DNA of 64,000 nt from Sympetrum striolatum (Eukaryota > Arthropoda > Insecta > Odonata > Libellulidae). The notes under the pieces are model-generated. The model was given only the letters and a program-made list of their open reading frames with translations. It was not told the DNA's origin and did no database searches. Below, in pieces: positions 48,911-60,539 of the stretch (positions are counted from its first letter, which is position 1; every line of letters starts with the position of its first letter). The stretch spans positions 29,727,849-29,791,848 of the forward strand of contig OX388345.1 of the NCBI GenBank assembly GCA_947579665.1, given 5' to 3'. Both the position numbers and the translations under genes were made by a program.

Positions 48911-49695
48911 AAATCAAGGGGAATGACCCGGCTAAGTATAGAAAAAAGCGCAGCGACTATAACGGAGAAGTAGCAAGGAAAGAATAGAAAGAAGGAGTTG
49001 AAAGAAAGCAATTGGAAAAGAAAGGTAATCGGAAGAGAGAGGAGCATTGAAAGGAACGGCAATCCCTTTGCGTGGAAATATCTTCATTTTTAATTCAACG
49101 AGGAAGCGGTGAGGTTTTAATTTAAAAAAGGAAACAAATCTCCGGGCGAAGAAAGATAAAGCAGCAGGAACGGGTGAGGAAAGAGAACTAATGAGAATCT
49201 GTTGAAGAATGCGAATGAATAAAAGATGATTCGGGGATTGAAATACGCTGCCGAGAATTCGTCTGAGATACGCCGAAATGGCGGAGGATTCGTCAACGAA
49301 AAAACCCTTTAAATTTGGTGAAATGAATGATTAAATAATCTATTTAACTCTTTGCTTGAAATATAAATTTCCATACGAAATACCGTTGGACGGCGATGTG
49401 AGAGCGATTCGAATTTAAGGCTCTTTGTTGGTGGCCGCAGTCAGCGAGAGATAAACGGCTGAAGACTGCAACGATAAGGAATCCTCACTGCGCGCCGCTG
49501 TGGTGCTTCCAGACCATTTGTCTATCGTGGCGCACTAACGCATTGATGAGACGCTTCGCTGAGTACTAAACCATACTGTTTTATTCACAGTTTTAATTGA
49601 AAAAGAAGAAACGTGTGGAATAAGTTACTAAAAATATACGGAAAACTCTCATTACGAGCTCCCATTGAACCAAATGTTATTTCGTAAAATAAAGT
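48911..49695. other. Unassigned GC-richer patch
   Basis: From about 48960 to 49560 the sequence is richer in G, C and CpG, purine-rich at first, with no frame or repeat recognised. A possible unique island. Confidence 0.5.
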
Positions 49696-50103
49696 ACCGT
49701 ATATAGTCGAGTATAAACCGACCCGAATATAAGCCGCGGCACCTAATTTTATGGCAACAAACAGGGAATAATAATATGCTCGATTGTAAACCTAGGGTGG
49801 GATGTAAAGCAACTACTGGTAAATTTGAAAATGAACATAGATACGAATTAAATTACAGTAATTGAGGCATCAGTAGATTAAATGTTTATTGATTGAATAT
49901 TTAACTCAGAGGAAAGCAGTAACCAATTGCCAAAGAATTGTCAATCGAGCAAATGAGAAATATGAATGCTGACCTCCGGCTAGAGCTAACTTTTTCCAAC
50001 GAAGAACAGTTAAGTGGGATCCTGACTCGAGTATAAACCAATGGGGGTTTTTCAGCATAAAACATGTGCTGAACAACTGAGTCTATACACGAGTATGTAC
50101 GGT
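49696..50103. mobile_element. TIR-bounded non-autonomous DNA element
   Basis: The left end ACCGTATATAGTCGAGTATA-AACC matches the inverted right end ACCGTACATACTCGTGTATA. The motif TCGAGTATAAACC recurs inside (49706, 50028) with a variant at 49780. Near the right end, TTTTTCAGCATAAAACATGT-GCTGA can form a hairpin. From memory, very similar repeats (GACTCGAGTATAAGCCGA type) occur in vertebrates and other animals, but the family name is not certain. No transposase. The TA duplication is unclear on the right. Confidence 0.7.
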
Positions 50104-50489
50104 TCGTATTAGAATACTTATTATGGTACTTGTTACTTATGGTTATTATTTGATACACCACCATGCTTTAGTATACCGGTAGGGAAGCATTGCAATACGG
50201 TTTATCCCAGCACCTCCTAACGAGTTTAAAACAAGAAGTTTTGGAAATGTTGCCCATACGAATTTTTTGGATGTTTTATCAATTCAATAAATATATTATT
50301 TGAAAGAACCTAGATAAGGTTCTAAGCGGTAATGGTCTATTTCCAATTTTATGTTTTCTTAACAGGACAGTTGGAAAATGGAATTGGTTTTTAAGATAGA
50401 TGTGAAGGAGTAACATCCGGAGTTATTAAATGTGTATTAATTGGAAAGTATTATCTTTTGAATCGCACTGAAATAGTTCATTAAAAACT
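50104..50489. other. Unassigned stretch
   Basis: AT-rich, nothing recognised. Confidence 0.5.
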
Positions 50490-50600
50490 CTTTCGTCTTC
50501 GGTGAAAACGGACTCGAGTTCGATTCCCGGTGGGAGCCAATGTGAAAAATGACCTAATTTACCTAAATGGCCTAGAATTTAAGAAACAACAACAATATTC
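50490..50600 (+). repeat. tRNA-derived SINE fragment (copy S3)
   Basis: B-box GAGTTCGATTCCCGGTGGGA followed by AAAATGACCTAATTTACC and an (AAC)n-like tail (50584-50595). It shares the B-box-proximal and body sequence with the minus-strand copy at 44937-45065. The A-box side is poorly kept. Confidence 0.6.
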
Positions 50601-53600
50601 TTTTAAATAATAACTGTTGTTGATATGATCACCTTAAAGGTCAATATTATGAATGAGGGTTGGAAGACGTGAAGGCATGCGATATAATAGATGACTCTTA
50701 GATTAACGATGCGAAACTGCTGCGAGAAATCAAAAAAGCATGGGCATTACAGCGAAAAACGACAAGTCATCCTAAAATGGCGACAGAGGAATTGACAGGG
50801 ATGACCTTTCGTTGCGGAACGGTCGCTTTTTTAGATAAAGTTCTCAATTGTGTGTTTTTTCTGAGCATGTACTAGTATGCAAATGGGATAAAGTGCGAAT
50901 TATGACATGAGAAGTACTTATGGAAAGAACATGGCCGATTTGAGAAAGCAAATACATGAGCATATTGTATCAACGAGGGGTAATCAATGTGATTTCAACA
51001 CTTGAATTTCGAAAAAAAAACGATCACACGAACGCATCAAGCAAATACATTGACAATAGACCATTGCGCATGACAATGAAGTGATGCTAAATTAGTATCT
51101 ATTAGAGAAAGACATTGAAACAAACTTTTATTAAACCGCACTGAATAATAAAGAATAGTTTAAGTTTGTTACAATGTATTTCTATATTAATCAATAACAC
51201 CAAGTTAGTTTCTCATAGCATACAATTACTTAGACACTTCTTTAACGATATATCTATTGTCTAGTGACTTCTACACTATCTATGTACATTCGAAGTCAAT
51301 CTAGTTGATAAAATATAAAAAAAGAGAAGAACGAAAACATTAAGATAGAGGCTACTGCTGCAAAACTGCGGTCATGTATCTTAACTCGGCACTTGGGTGG
51401 ATCGGCGTGGTAGAGGCACTATCGACTGGGACCGAATGTGGGACAAAGAAAAGGCTAAAGAAAAGAGTTTTACGTGGGTTTGGACTACAACACTGGATTG
51501 GATGAAAGAGATGTACGTAGCAACAAGACAAAAGGAAAAACCATGCATGAATGTGCCTTAGGAGATGATATGTGTAAAGATGGAAAAGCATGCAGATTAA
51601 TTTAATGTGTAAAGATGAAAAAGTATGCAAACTAATTGTAAACGAGCGGGACAAAGAAAGGTCTGAAAAGAACTAATGTTACATACAGATACATATGAGA
51701 TAAGAGGTATTGAAACAAATATAAAGACGAAGCGTATTATAGGATTAAATAAAGGTAGAATTACTTACCTCGTATAATTAAATTTGCGTATTTTTTCTTC
51801 TCAGATATATTCTTCAAAAATACAGGTTTTTAGGTTCTATATCCAAGATTTAATTACGGGAGCTATTTGAAGAATATAAGGAAAGGTAAAGAACGATGCA
51901 GGGACTTGTCTGATTTGAATATAACCTTGCATAGAAAAGTGTGAGTGTCAAGTATAAAGGAGGATGTAATGCTATCTCTAGTATGCAAGAAGAAGTACGC
52001 AAAGATGTAAACTTACTTCTTAGATGAAGGCTTACCTGTAACGTTCTTTGCGCGGCATTTGATGCCACTTGAAGCGACAGAATGTCTTTAAGGAGAAAGA
52101 TCAAAGGGAATCGGATAAAGAGGAGGAATAGCGAAGGAATCCTTTAAAGGGGAAATGAGAATCTGCGGGAGAAGTCGATCTATCGCCTCTGGCGGTGGTT
52201 TGCAGAACCATCAGGAACAGATGACGGTTGGAAATGAGAAGGGAGGGACTAATTACGGGGGGGAATGGAATGGAAATGGAAGAGATGATGATTTCCCCGA
52301 AAAAAGTTGCAATTTTAAAGGCGAGAGAGCATGAAACCTCATCTGTTGCTGCCTCTACAAGTGGATCCTTCTCCGGATTATGCGACGGGTGTGCAGATCC
52401 GTGGAAGGTCTTTCGCGACACCGCCTCGTGTAATTGTATACGCGGTCTGATCGTATCTGCAACGGGCTTTGTTCACGCCTATTCTCTTCTGCGCCGTTGG
52501 TTTTTCTCAGAGATGTACCTTATGTGCTAGGTTACAGGTTGGCCCCCCGAATTTTCATTTTAATATATTTTAATATTCCTCTTAATTCGACAGAATGCGT
52601 AGACCATAGGGTTTTACTTAATTACTGAATATTACTTAGACATAAACAAATGACTGTTAGGATTAAAATCGATTGTTTTTTTTAATAATCTTAAAAATTC
52701 ATATTCTCGCATGGTTAAAATGATTTACATTGTGTTTAGTATTTAATATTTTTTTGAGTATCCAAATTGTTAAATTGATGAAATTGCGTACTTGATAATT
52801 ATCTGAGCTTTAAAATTGTTCCCTAATCATTTTGATTTGCCTTTATGTAAGTTTCAATTCATACTAAGTTACGACAGTTTTATTGAAAGCGTTATGCATT
52901 ATAAACTAGTTGAGACTCAATTTTTTGCTCATAATTTATCATTATTCGTCATTTAGGAGAAATTAGAACCGTTAAGTCATATAATACACTTTAACTATGA
53001 TTATTATTCAATTCTTTCCATGTAAGATAAGCGTTTCATTAACTAGCATTTTCCAAAAAAAATTTGCATATAAAGTAAGAGAAAGTAAATTTCGTTAATT
53101 TCCTCGAGCATATTTACGAAATTATTAATTGTAAGCTACTGCTTGTTATATTATTTTAATCGCGGTTTTATTTTTTCTTATTCAACTAACATTATGAAGA
53201 CTAATTACGAAATTTGAAAGTTTTCAATGGACATGAGAAGCAAAATTATACATATCGCCTTACTTTAATTCTTTACCTAGTCTGACTAGGATATGGTATT
53301 GGTGACACATTTTATAAACGTGAAAAGTAAAATATTCAGTACGATTGTTTTCAAAATTAATCATAATTTCAAAGATATAGATATGATAATAGTTTCACAA
53401 AGACTATACGGTATATTTAGAGTCTATTGTAACAATATAAAACTCGATTGACCTGATTGATGGGATTTTAAAGATCAAAAACCTTGCCGTCGATATCATA
53501 GATGGCTTTTATCGTTAGCAGACATAAAAACCAAAAGCCATAATAGCAAAGGAAGCAGTCGACAAAAGAAAGGTTGCAACGTGGTCCAGTTAACCAATAT

Positions 53601-53930
53601 CCGCCCTGCTTAATCAAATGATCTCGGCGGATGTATCGGACATCTACCAATGATGTCATCAGCCCGAAGGCTGATTAGATCATCAGCCGCGGTGAATATG
53701 TTAAACCCAAAATATTCCCAGCTAACGTTGAAATTACCATGAGTTAGCTGCAATCAAATTCCGTGCCAATATCAATCTCTCAATCGATCAATTTGTAATT
53801 AAGCACTTATCAATTCAAAAACGGTGGAAAGCTGTATCTTTGCAAAAACCAAGAGTTGTCAAGAAATTAAGGAGATTAAATAAAATAGAGATGCACTTAG
53901 AAATAAAAATGGTTTTTCAACAGAATAATG
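50601..53930. other. Unassigned stretch with a GC-richer patch
   Basis: A GC-richer patch at about 52120-52480 carries frames on both strands (52101-52421 minus, 52228-52530 plus). The frame at 51352-51654 (minus) also has no domain. No gene is supported. Confidence 0.5.
53658..53688. other. Alternating-hairpin motif with CGAA/UUCG-type loop
   Basis: ATCAGCC (53658-53664), CGAA, GGCTGAT (53669-53675), TAGATC, ATCAGCC (53682-53688). The middle arm can pair perfectly with either outer arm. On the minus strand the second hairpin is GCC-TTCG-GGC, an extra-stable tetraloop type. It may be the 3' end of a retroelement; not assigned. Confidence 0.7.
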
Positions 53931-53985
53931 CCCTGATGATGGTGTGACCCAAAGCCGAAACTATAGCCGTGTGAATAAATATATA
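53931..53985 (+). repeat. Hairpin cassette
   Basis: CCTGATGATGGTGTGACCC, AAAGCCGAAACTATAGCCGT and GTGAATAAATAT follow the cassette order (CTGATGA, GGC-like hairpin, CGAAAC, AATAAA). Single copy; no fold-back partner seen. Confidence 0.65.
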
Positions 53986-54596
53986 ATGACTATAATAATA
54001 ATAAATCTTCTTTATTCGGGCAAGATTGAAACGAAAAGCCTCTTTTTCCATCCAGCCTATCATCATAAATTACACAATAATTATAATAAAAAGATATCAT
54101 GAAAAGAAACGAGAAGAATTTTCGATGAAAAAACCTATGGCATTCTTAGGAAAAAATGTCCACTGCAGGAAAAAACCCACGAAGAAGAGAAGTGTGAAAA
54201 ATATGTGCTAACCTACAGATATTAATAAATAAAATATCAGAAGAAATATGACGAAATATTTCAATACACTATCAATAAGTACATGTATGCAATGCGTCAA
54301 TAAGTCAAGTCAGTTAAAATTTAAATAAATGTTATCAAAATACGTAATAAAATAAAACAAAATAAAAATAATATATAAATATATAGTTTAGCGGACAGTA
54401 TACTTAAAGTTCTTAGCGCATTTTATAATGAAGTTCTATCAAATTTCACTTCAGACTATTAATTATGTAAAAATAAAATAGATAACAATATATTTCATCA
54501 TTGCAAAGTGTTACTGAATATGACTTTATTTTAATAGAAGAAGCATCTCGTCCAAAATAGAAGATTCTTCACTATTCCCTTTTTATTTCATTGGTC

Positions 54597-54816
54597 ACCA
54601 GTTCAAGGCCAGAAGTTCTTCATCTGTAAAAATCCTCCAGATCGCTCTATTGTATGCAGTCACATCTACTCCGTGGTATTCTTTAAGTGTCGCCATTCCC
54701 CAGGCACTAAACCTTGGGAAGTATACCTGGGAAACTGAAATGCATCCTGCGCTCATTGTGATATTATAAAAAGTGGAGAAAACCATTTGTCCGATTTTCC
54801 GATTTCCCATTTGCGG
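54597..54816 (-). CDS. Possible terminal exon of an unrecognised gene
   Basis: On the minus strand a pyrimidine tract ending CTTTTTCTTCCAG forms a good 3' splice site with its AG at 54818-54817. From 54816 a frame stays open for 72 codons to TGA, and AATAAA appears about 10 bases after the stop, with a second AATAAAG further on. The end of the frame reads RAIWRIFTDEELLALNW. This mix of acceptor, open frame and polyadenylation signal is what a last coding exon shows. No known domain is recognised; the FTDEELL part faintly recalls C-terminal segments of BEN or DUF4806 proteins, too weakly to name. No upstream exon was found. It could equally be chance. Confidence 0.3.
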
Positions 54817-54818
54817 CT

Positions 54819-55904
54819 GGAAGAAAAAGACCTCGTTTATTCACAGTGTCCCTTCATTCTTATCGGTCTTTCATGTATGTTTTCGCTCTGTTACATTCGT
54901 GATATTTCCTTTCTTGAAAGTTATGAAATTTTCATGACGTAAATCTCTCCTTAATGTTTTAGGAGATGGAAGAACTTTGATTGAGTGAAATTTTACTGTA
55001 CATTATTTGTCAGGGAAAAGCAGTGGTTGGAGAAAAGAATTCAATCAATAAATTTTTTCCAAACATTTCAGACTACCCATGTAAATGCCAAAGTTGATGA
55101 ATGGATTAGAGAACATGAAAAGTTCACTGACTTAAGATTTGAAATGTGACCTTTCAAAATTATTGTGCGATTAAAAAATATTTACATAAATTTAACGTTC
55201 TTTCAGCAAGGTAGAAAAATACTACATTAAAGTTAAATATTTTTTAACTGTTAACACACTTCCGAGTGAAAATAATTACACACCTGTAATTTGGAGTCGT
55301 TAGATGCAATTTTTTTTCCCCAATCTTTCAGTTAAGACAAGAAAACAAATTCAACATTATCAAAGAAGCATTTTTATAAAAAGATGTGGTAGAATTGATC
55401 AGCAATGGATCTTCACCTGGATTCTCATTATTCTTTAAGTAAGAGGTTTAAAATGAAAACAAGTTCAATGCGAATTTAGGGATGGCTACTAAAGAAATTA
55501 CCAGCAGATAAGGAGAAGCGAAGATAGTTACTAGTTAGGGTAACACGGACAACATTGGCGAGCAAAGGAAGTGGTGCATACTCTTAGGAAAGGGGAAAGG
55601 GTCGGCAGAACTGAAAGTTGTCAGGGAACTGCTTCGCTCGGAAACGAAGGGGTTCCGAGAAAGAATTTTCCCATGAGCCCAAAGCAGGTACTTCAGGGAA
55701 GGTACGGAATTGTACCATGCAACTGTTCTAAAGGACAAAGTTCTCACAACAAAGTTTACCAGCAAAGAAGTATCATCTAATAGAAGGTTAAAATGACAGG
55801 TAAAATTAATTATTACTTATTATATTTGCCAAATACTTTGCATATTGGCTACGTTCTGAAAATTTCTAAATTCTGAATTGAATTTAAAATAATTCAGTCA
55901 CAAA
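54819..55904. other. Unassigned stretch
   Basis: Frames at 55535-55765 (minus) and 55571-55780 (plus) overlap each other and show no domain. Nothing else is recognised. Confidence 0.5.
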
Positions 55905-58189
55905 TAGGGATTGCAATACCGGTATACCGGGATACCGAATACCGGTATTTGAGCCATTTGTACAATTTTGTATTATCGGTATTAACAAGTTTAAATACCG
56001 GTTTTTCAGTATTTACTAGAAGTTTTTTAAAATTGTTTCCACTATATGTTCAGGTGTAGCCAACATAGCAAATTAGCATACGTTTTTATTTTTATGTCTT
56101 CCTAACGGCCGAAATTAATTACACTGTGAATACAAATTCAAAATATTTTTCAGATTTATTACATACCCATGATAATGAATAAGAATAACTTTAAAGAACA
56201 TAAAAAATCTGTTGATAATGCTTCGGTTTGGTTTCGTCATTTTTATGGTGAAAAGAATATGGTGGCACAATGTACAAATGTTTAAGAGTTATTAAAGTGA
56301 ATGGAGAAAGTACAAGCGGACTCCATACACATCTAAAAACGAAACATGATACAAATTTGTTAAAGAGGAAAGAATCTAATAGCGATGAACATACAAATTT
56401 AAGCACAGTTTAAGCCCAAGCCATAGGGGATTTTAGATTATTTTGAAAAAAAGATAATTTGGATGAAATTATAAGTAAAATGACAGTATTAGATGGTTTG
56501 CCATTTCGAGTGTTTTGCACTTCTACTGAATTAAGAAAATCACTATCCGCCAGAGGTTTTAAAAATCTACCAACATCGGTTAACACTATTAGAAGAACTG
56601 TTATAAACTACAGTAACGGTGTTCGCAATTCTTTGAAACATAAGCTAATACAAATAAAAGTAATGATGAAAAATTTAGTCTTAAAATTGATGAATGGACA
56701 AGTGTAAGAAATAGACGCTATTTAAATATAAATATTCATTAAGAAAAAAAATTTGGAATATAGGACTTACACATGTCTCGGTAAATATGCCAACCGAAAA
56801 TGTGTGGTAGTTTTTAAATCTAAATTAGGGAAACATGGAACGTCGCTGAAAGAAGATATTGTATCCATAATGACTGATGGAGCAACGGTTATGAAAAAAG
56901 TTGGAAAGTTGATTGGTGCAAGTCAGCAATTGTGCTATGCTTATGGAATTAAATTAGGAGTAATAGATATACTATACCAAACAAAACAAAGAACAGAATA
57001 ACCCAAATACTGTGGGTATAGAAACTTCTTATTCCGACCTTGAAGAGAGTGAGAGTGATACTGACAATGTAATTGTTGAAGAAGATATTACTAATGAGGA
57101 TGAAATGTTAACTCATCAAGAACTGCTTCCTATAATTAATAAAGTTCGAAATATTGTTAACATATTTAAACGTTCCCCTACAAAAAATGCTATATTACAA
57201 AAATATACACTAACTGAAAATAAAACAGAACATATGTAAATATTGGATCCTAAAACACGTCGGAACAATTTACTCCTAATGATGGAATGGTTTTTGAAAC
57301 TGAAAAATCCAATCCAAAAAGCAATAATAGACTTAAACCTGCAAATTAATTTTTCCGATAGTGAATTTGACTTAATATCCAGAACTGTATCAGCACTACT
57401 TCCAATAAAACTGGCTGTCGAGGAGAGATTATGTCGGAGAGATCCTAATTCATTAACAGCCAATGCAACAATACATTTCATGTTGATGTCACTTAAAGAA
57501 CATCACTATCTGAAGAGTTATATATTACATTGAAAAATCGCACAGAAGAAAGGCATACCGAAATAGAAAATGTTTTACGGAATTTACATAATTATAATGA
57601 TTTTAAAAGTGATAATGGAAAAGAAGAAAAGAGACTAACCAAATCAAATTTGATCAAGTTTATAGTACATTTTCTTTAAAACATTTACCTACAAACCTAT
57701 CCACATCCAGAAGAATTCGGCACAGTTGTCGAAGATGATGAGGACATTAATGTAGGTAGTGAAAAGAAATTATCTCTTGAACAAAAATTAGAATTGGCGA
57801 TATCTAAAAAATTCAGCAATACAATAGATAAATCAGATACATCCAAAACCATCCGACGAGAAATCGATTTATTTGAAGATTTAGAGGTAAGTACTTAGAA
57901 AAAGTATATCGCTCATTGCTAACAGTATCTACCAACCAGCGTAGATGCTGAAAGAACGTTTTCGACTTTTTTGTGATTATTTATATACTGTTATAATTTA
58001 CAAGTTACAAATGATTTTTTGTGATATTTACTCTCTCCAATAAAACAGGCAAATAAAACAAAGAAACACCTGTGTTTTCTTTCTTTTTCTAAAATTCCTA
58101 CTACCGGTATTAAAACCGGTATTCCGGTATTAAGATCTAAAAATACCGAATACCGGTATTGAAATTTTGGTCCGATATTGCAATCCCTA
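55905..58189 (+). mobile_element. hAT transposon, complete ends, dead
   Basis: A 2285-bp element flanked by the perfect 8-bp target duplication GTCACAAA (55897-55904 and 58190-58197). The terminal inverted repeats read TAGGGATTGCAATACC on the left and TAGGGATTGCAATATC (inverted) on the right. They are followed by many small CCGGTATT-type repeats at both ends (55918-56003 and 58100-58160). Inside is a broken transposase. hAT membership is certain from the duplication length, ends and protein remnants. Confidence 0.95.
56175..57975 (+). pseudogene. hAT transposase with BED zinc finger, disrupted
   Basis: The enzyme would bind the element ends and cut and paste it. From ATG 56175 the protein begins with a BED zinc-finger region (SVWFRHFYGEKNMVAQC, about 56220-56270). 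A frameshift falls between the two finger cysteines; the second half (GLHTHLKTKH) continues in another frame near 56309. Further pieces: 56459-56707 (DEIISKMTVLDGLPFRVFC), 56753-57001 (IMTDGATVMKKVGKLIGASQ, then QLCYAYGIKLGV, typical of the hAT catalytic region), 57012-57239 (acidic), 57243-57533, and an LSLEQKLELAISKKF segment near 57770. The C-terminal dimerisation motif LPTSVDAERTFSTF is at about 57928-57969. Multiple stops and shifts make it non-functional. Confidence 0.9.
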
Positions 58190-58446
58190 GTCACAAATAG
58201 AGCGAAGGTTAAAATATTATTCCGTTTATCAACTTTCTGGTGCACCATAAGTCTCTAAGAAATCTCATAAAATATTGTAAGTTTTCTGTACAGAACTGGA
58301 AGGAAAGATTATAAAAATCAAACAGTGGGTTCCACTAGTATTTTTAACATTCTAATAAGTCGGAGATTGCAAGAAATTAATATATTTTCTTATGCAAAAT
58401 TTCGGATTAAATATCGTTATATTTTGGCTTTTTATATGTTGATATA
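58190..58446. other. Flanking unassigned DNA
   Basis: It begins with the right-hand copy of GTCACAAA, then AT-rich DNA with no feature. Confidence 0.6.
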
Positions 58447-58650
58447 TGAGAACGGTGAAAACAAAACAAAACTTCTATCCGTACCACATTAAGGTTTATT
58501 CACGACCAGGGTTTCGACGCGTCGCATCTTCAGGTGTCGTGTCGCGTCATCTTCGTCGACCTAAAGATGACGCGACGGGTCGAAACCCGGGTCGTGAATA
58601 AACCTTAATGTGGTACGGGTAGAAGTTTTGTTTTATTTTCACCGTTCTCA
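58447..58650. repeat. 204-bp fold-back of two hairpin cassettes
   Basis: Arms 58447-58534 and 58560-58650 are inverted copies. From outside in: TGAGAACGGTGAAAA, AACTTCTA, CCGTACCACATTAAGGTTTA, TTCACGACC. The right arm reads CCTAAAGATGACGCGACGGG, TCGAAACCCGGGTCGTG, AATAAACC. The left arm, inverted, has CTGAAGATGCGACGCGTCG, AAACCCTGGTCGTG. It has the same overall order as the other cassettes but is a different subfamily (CTGAAGATG instead of CTGATGATG). Confidence 0.9.
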
Positions 58651-59447
58651 ATGGCTTCCTACCACAAAGTTACGCCTGATTCAATTGATGTTGATATATA
58701 TCTCAAATACATAGATACATGTATATTCGAAAAATATGATTCTGAAATAAAGAAACCATATAGAAACCGGATGGAAACCACATAGATGCTGGATATCGCC
58801 TTAATTTAATAGACCAAAAGATGTTCTACACCTGTGCTTCCGATAATCACTTCTTATTGGGACACCCTGTTTATTTCAATAATTTTAAGACGTCTCTATT
58901 TCCTTCATGAAGAATGCTACTCAGAAATACTTCATAAAAGCCTTAAAAGCTCCCTTTGAGACAGGGTTCCTCCTACGTGTATCTGAACTTATGCAACCAC
59001 CATGAAGAAATCTGAGCACTGCAGGAAGATAACTGAAATTTCAAAGTTGACCTTTACATCACCTTTATGAAAATGTATAAAACAAGAATAAAGTGAACTT
59101 CAATGGAAATAAAAAAAAATATTGCTGACCTCAAACTCAAAAGAACCTTATTTTTATTTTCCTGTAACCAAGAATCTGCCAGTCTAAAAATAATTTCTCG
59201 ACATTTTAGACTTTAGATTATATTATTTTTATTTTTATTATAACCAGTTATGGTAGAAACTCTTCTGAATATATAATACCGACAGATTTCCACAAATTAC
59301 CATTAGAATTATTAAATATGAATAAGGTGTGTGAAAGAGGAAATAAAAAACTGGCTAATTCATGTCTCAACCGAAGCTGTTTATTGCAAACTCTTTATGT
59401 ATTAACCTTTGGAACCCTAAATTTTATTTTAACATGGAAAACTCAGG

Positions 59448-59524
59448 AAAATAAATCATGAGTAATTGGCTTTGTAACTTCGAGTTTCTTTCCTAGCGAA
59501 TAAAACATGAACCAGAGACGATTT
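59448..59524. repeat. 77-bp direct repeat, copy 1
   Basis: Shares TCGAGTTTCTTTCCTAGCGA, then ATAAAACATGAACCAGAGAC, with 60463-60539; only about four differences over 77 bp. Confidence 0.9.
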
Positions 59525-60462
59525 AACGTGCACTGTGTTTTTGAATAAATATCGATATGTAGATGCATTTAACCGTAACTTAAATATTTTTCTGGTACTG
59601 TACATCTATTAAACTCTTCTTTTTACATTCCTATAATTTTACTGTAGATTACCTAAATGGAACCTGCTGACAATCATTTTGCTTAGCAGGACCAAACTGT
59701 TTTGTTTTTGGTAAGTTTGAGCTGTGTATGATAACCTTTCCCTTGTATTTTTTTCATTGTTGGTTATTGTATTAAAAATTGTATTGAATAAATTGTACTA
59801 TTATTATTAGAATATATACATAAGTTACAAGTTGCTGAAAACCAGGTGGTAACTTGTCACATTATATCCTACTTTATTAGTACATACATTTTTCATAATA
59901 AAAATGAACAAATACATCAGAATCATTCACGGACAATCATCAAATCAAGTTAAATTAAATATCATAAACATAACTTCACATAATTTAATTTCCTTAATCA
60001 TCGTTATATTTAAATTTCAACAAGTTTCTTTAAAAAAATATCTTTATATTTTGTGGTTTAAAATTAAATTTCCTTGGGTCTACATAAACATATGATCGCT
60101 TGAAAACAGTTAGATTTCGTTTTATTAAGAGTACATTTCCACATCTCAAATAAAAGTTAATTTATAAAAAATCTTTATCGTATAAAAAATAGGCATTTCG
60201 GCGAGGTGATGCGAGGTAACATTACATTGGCCCATTTTCGAGTAAACTCCTTCCGGCTGACACTCTAATGCGCTTAAAATTTCATCTCTGCGCTTCCAAA
60301 CGTTGCATTGTTTGAATTATGAGGCATGCACAGTTCGCATTCGATCCCCTGAGACCTGAGAAAGAATTTTATGCCGAAACACTCATTCAAAAATGTAAGA
60401 ATACCTCTAAATGAATAAAAACAGCAATTTCGAAGTCTTGAGCGAGAGATTTTTCACTCAGC

Positions 60463-60539
60463 AAAATAAATCACGAGTAATTGGCTTCGTAGCTTCGAGT
60501 TTCTTTCCTAGCGAATAAAACATGAACCAGAGACGATTT
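60463..60539. repeat. 77-bp direct repeat, copy 2
   Basis: Near-identical to 59448-59524, 1015 bp downstream in the same orientation. It lies in the GC-richer patch. Flanking sequences are not similar, so the shared unit has sharp ends. Confidence 0.9.

Noticed and set aside
49901..50164. 87-codon minus-strand frame as a protein
   Set aside because: Lies across the end of a non-coding TIR element and its flank.
52101..52530. ~100-codon frames on both strands
   Set aside because: Mutually antisense, no recognisable domain.
56191..57481. Minus-strand frames inside the hAT element
   Set aside because: Antisense shadows of the transposase remnants (56191-56406 and 57116-57481).
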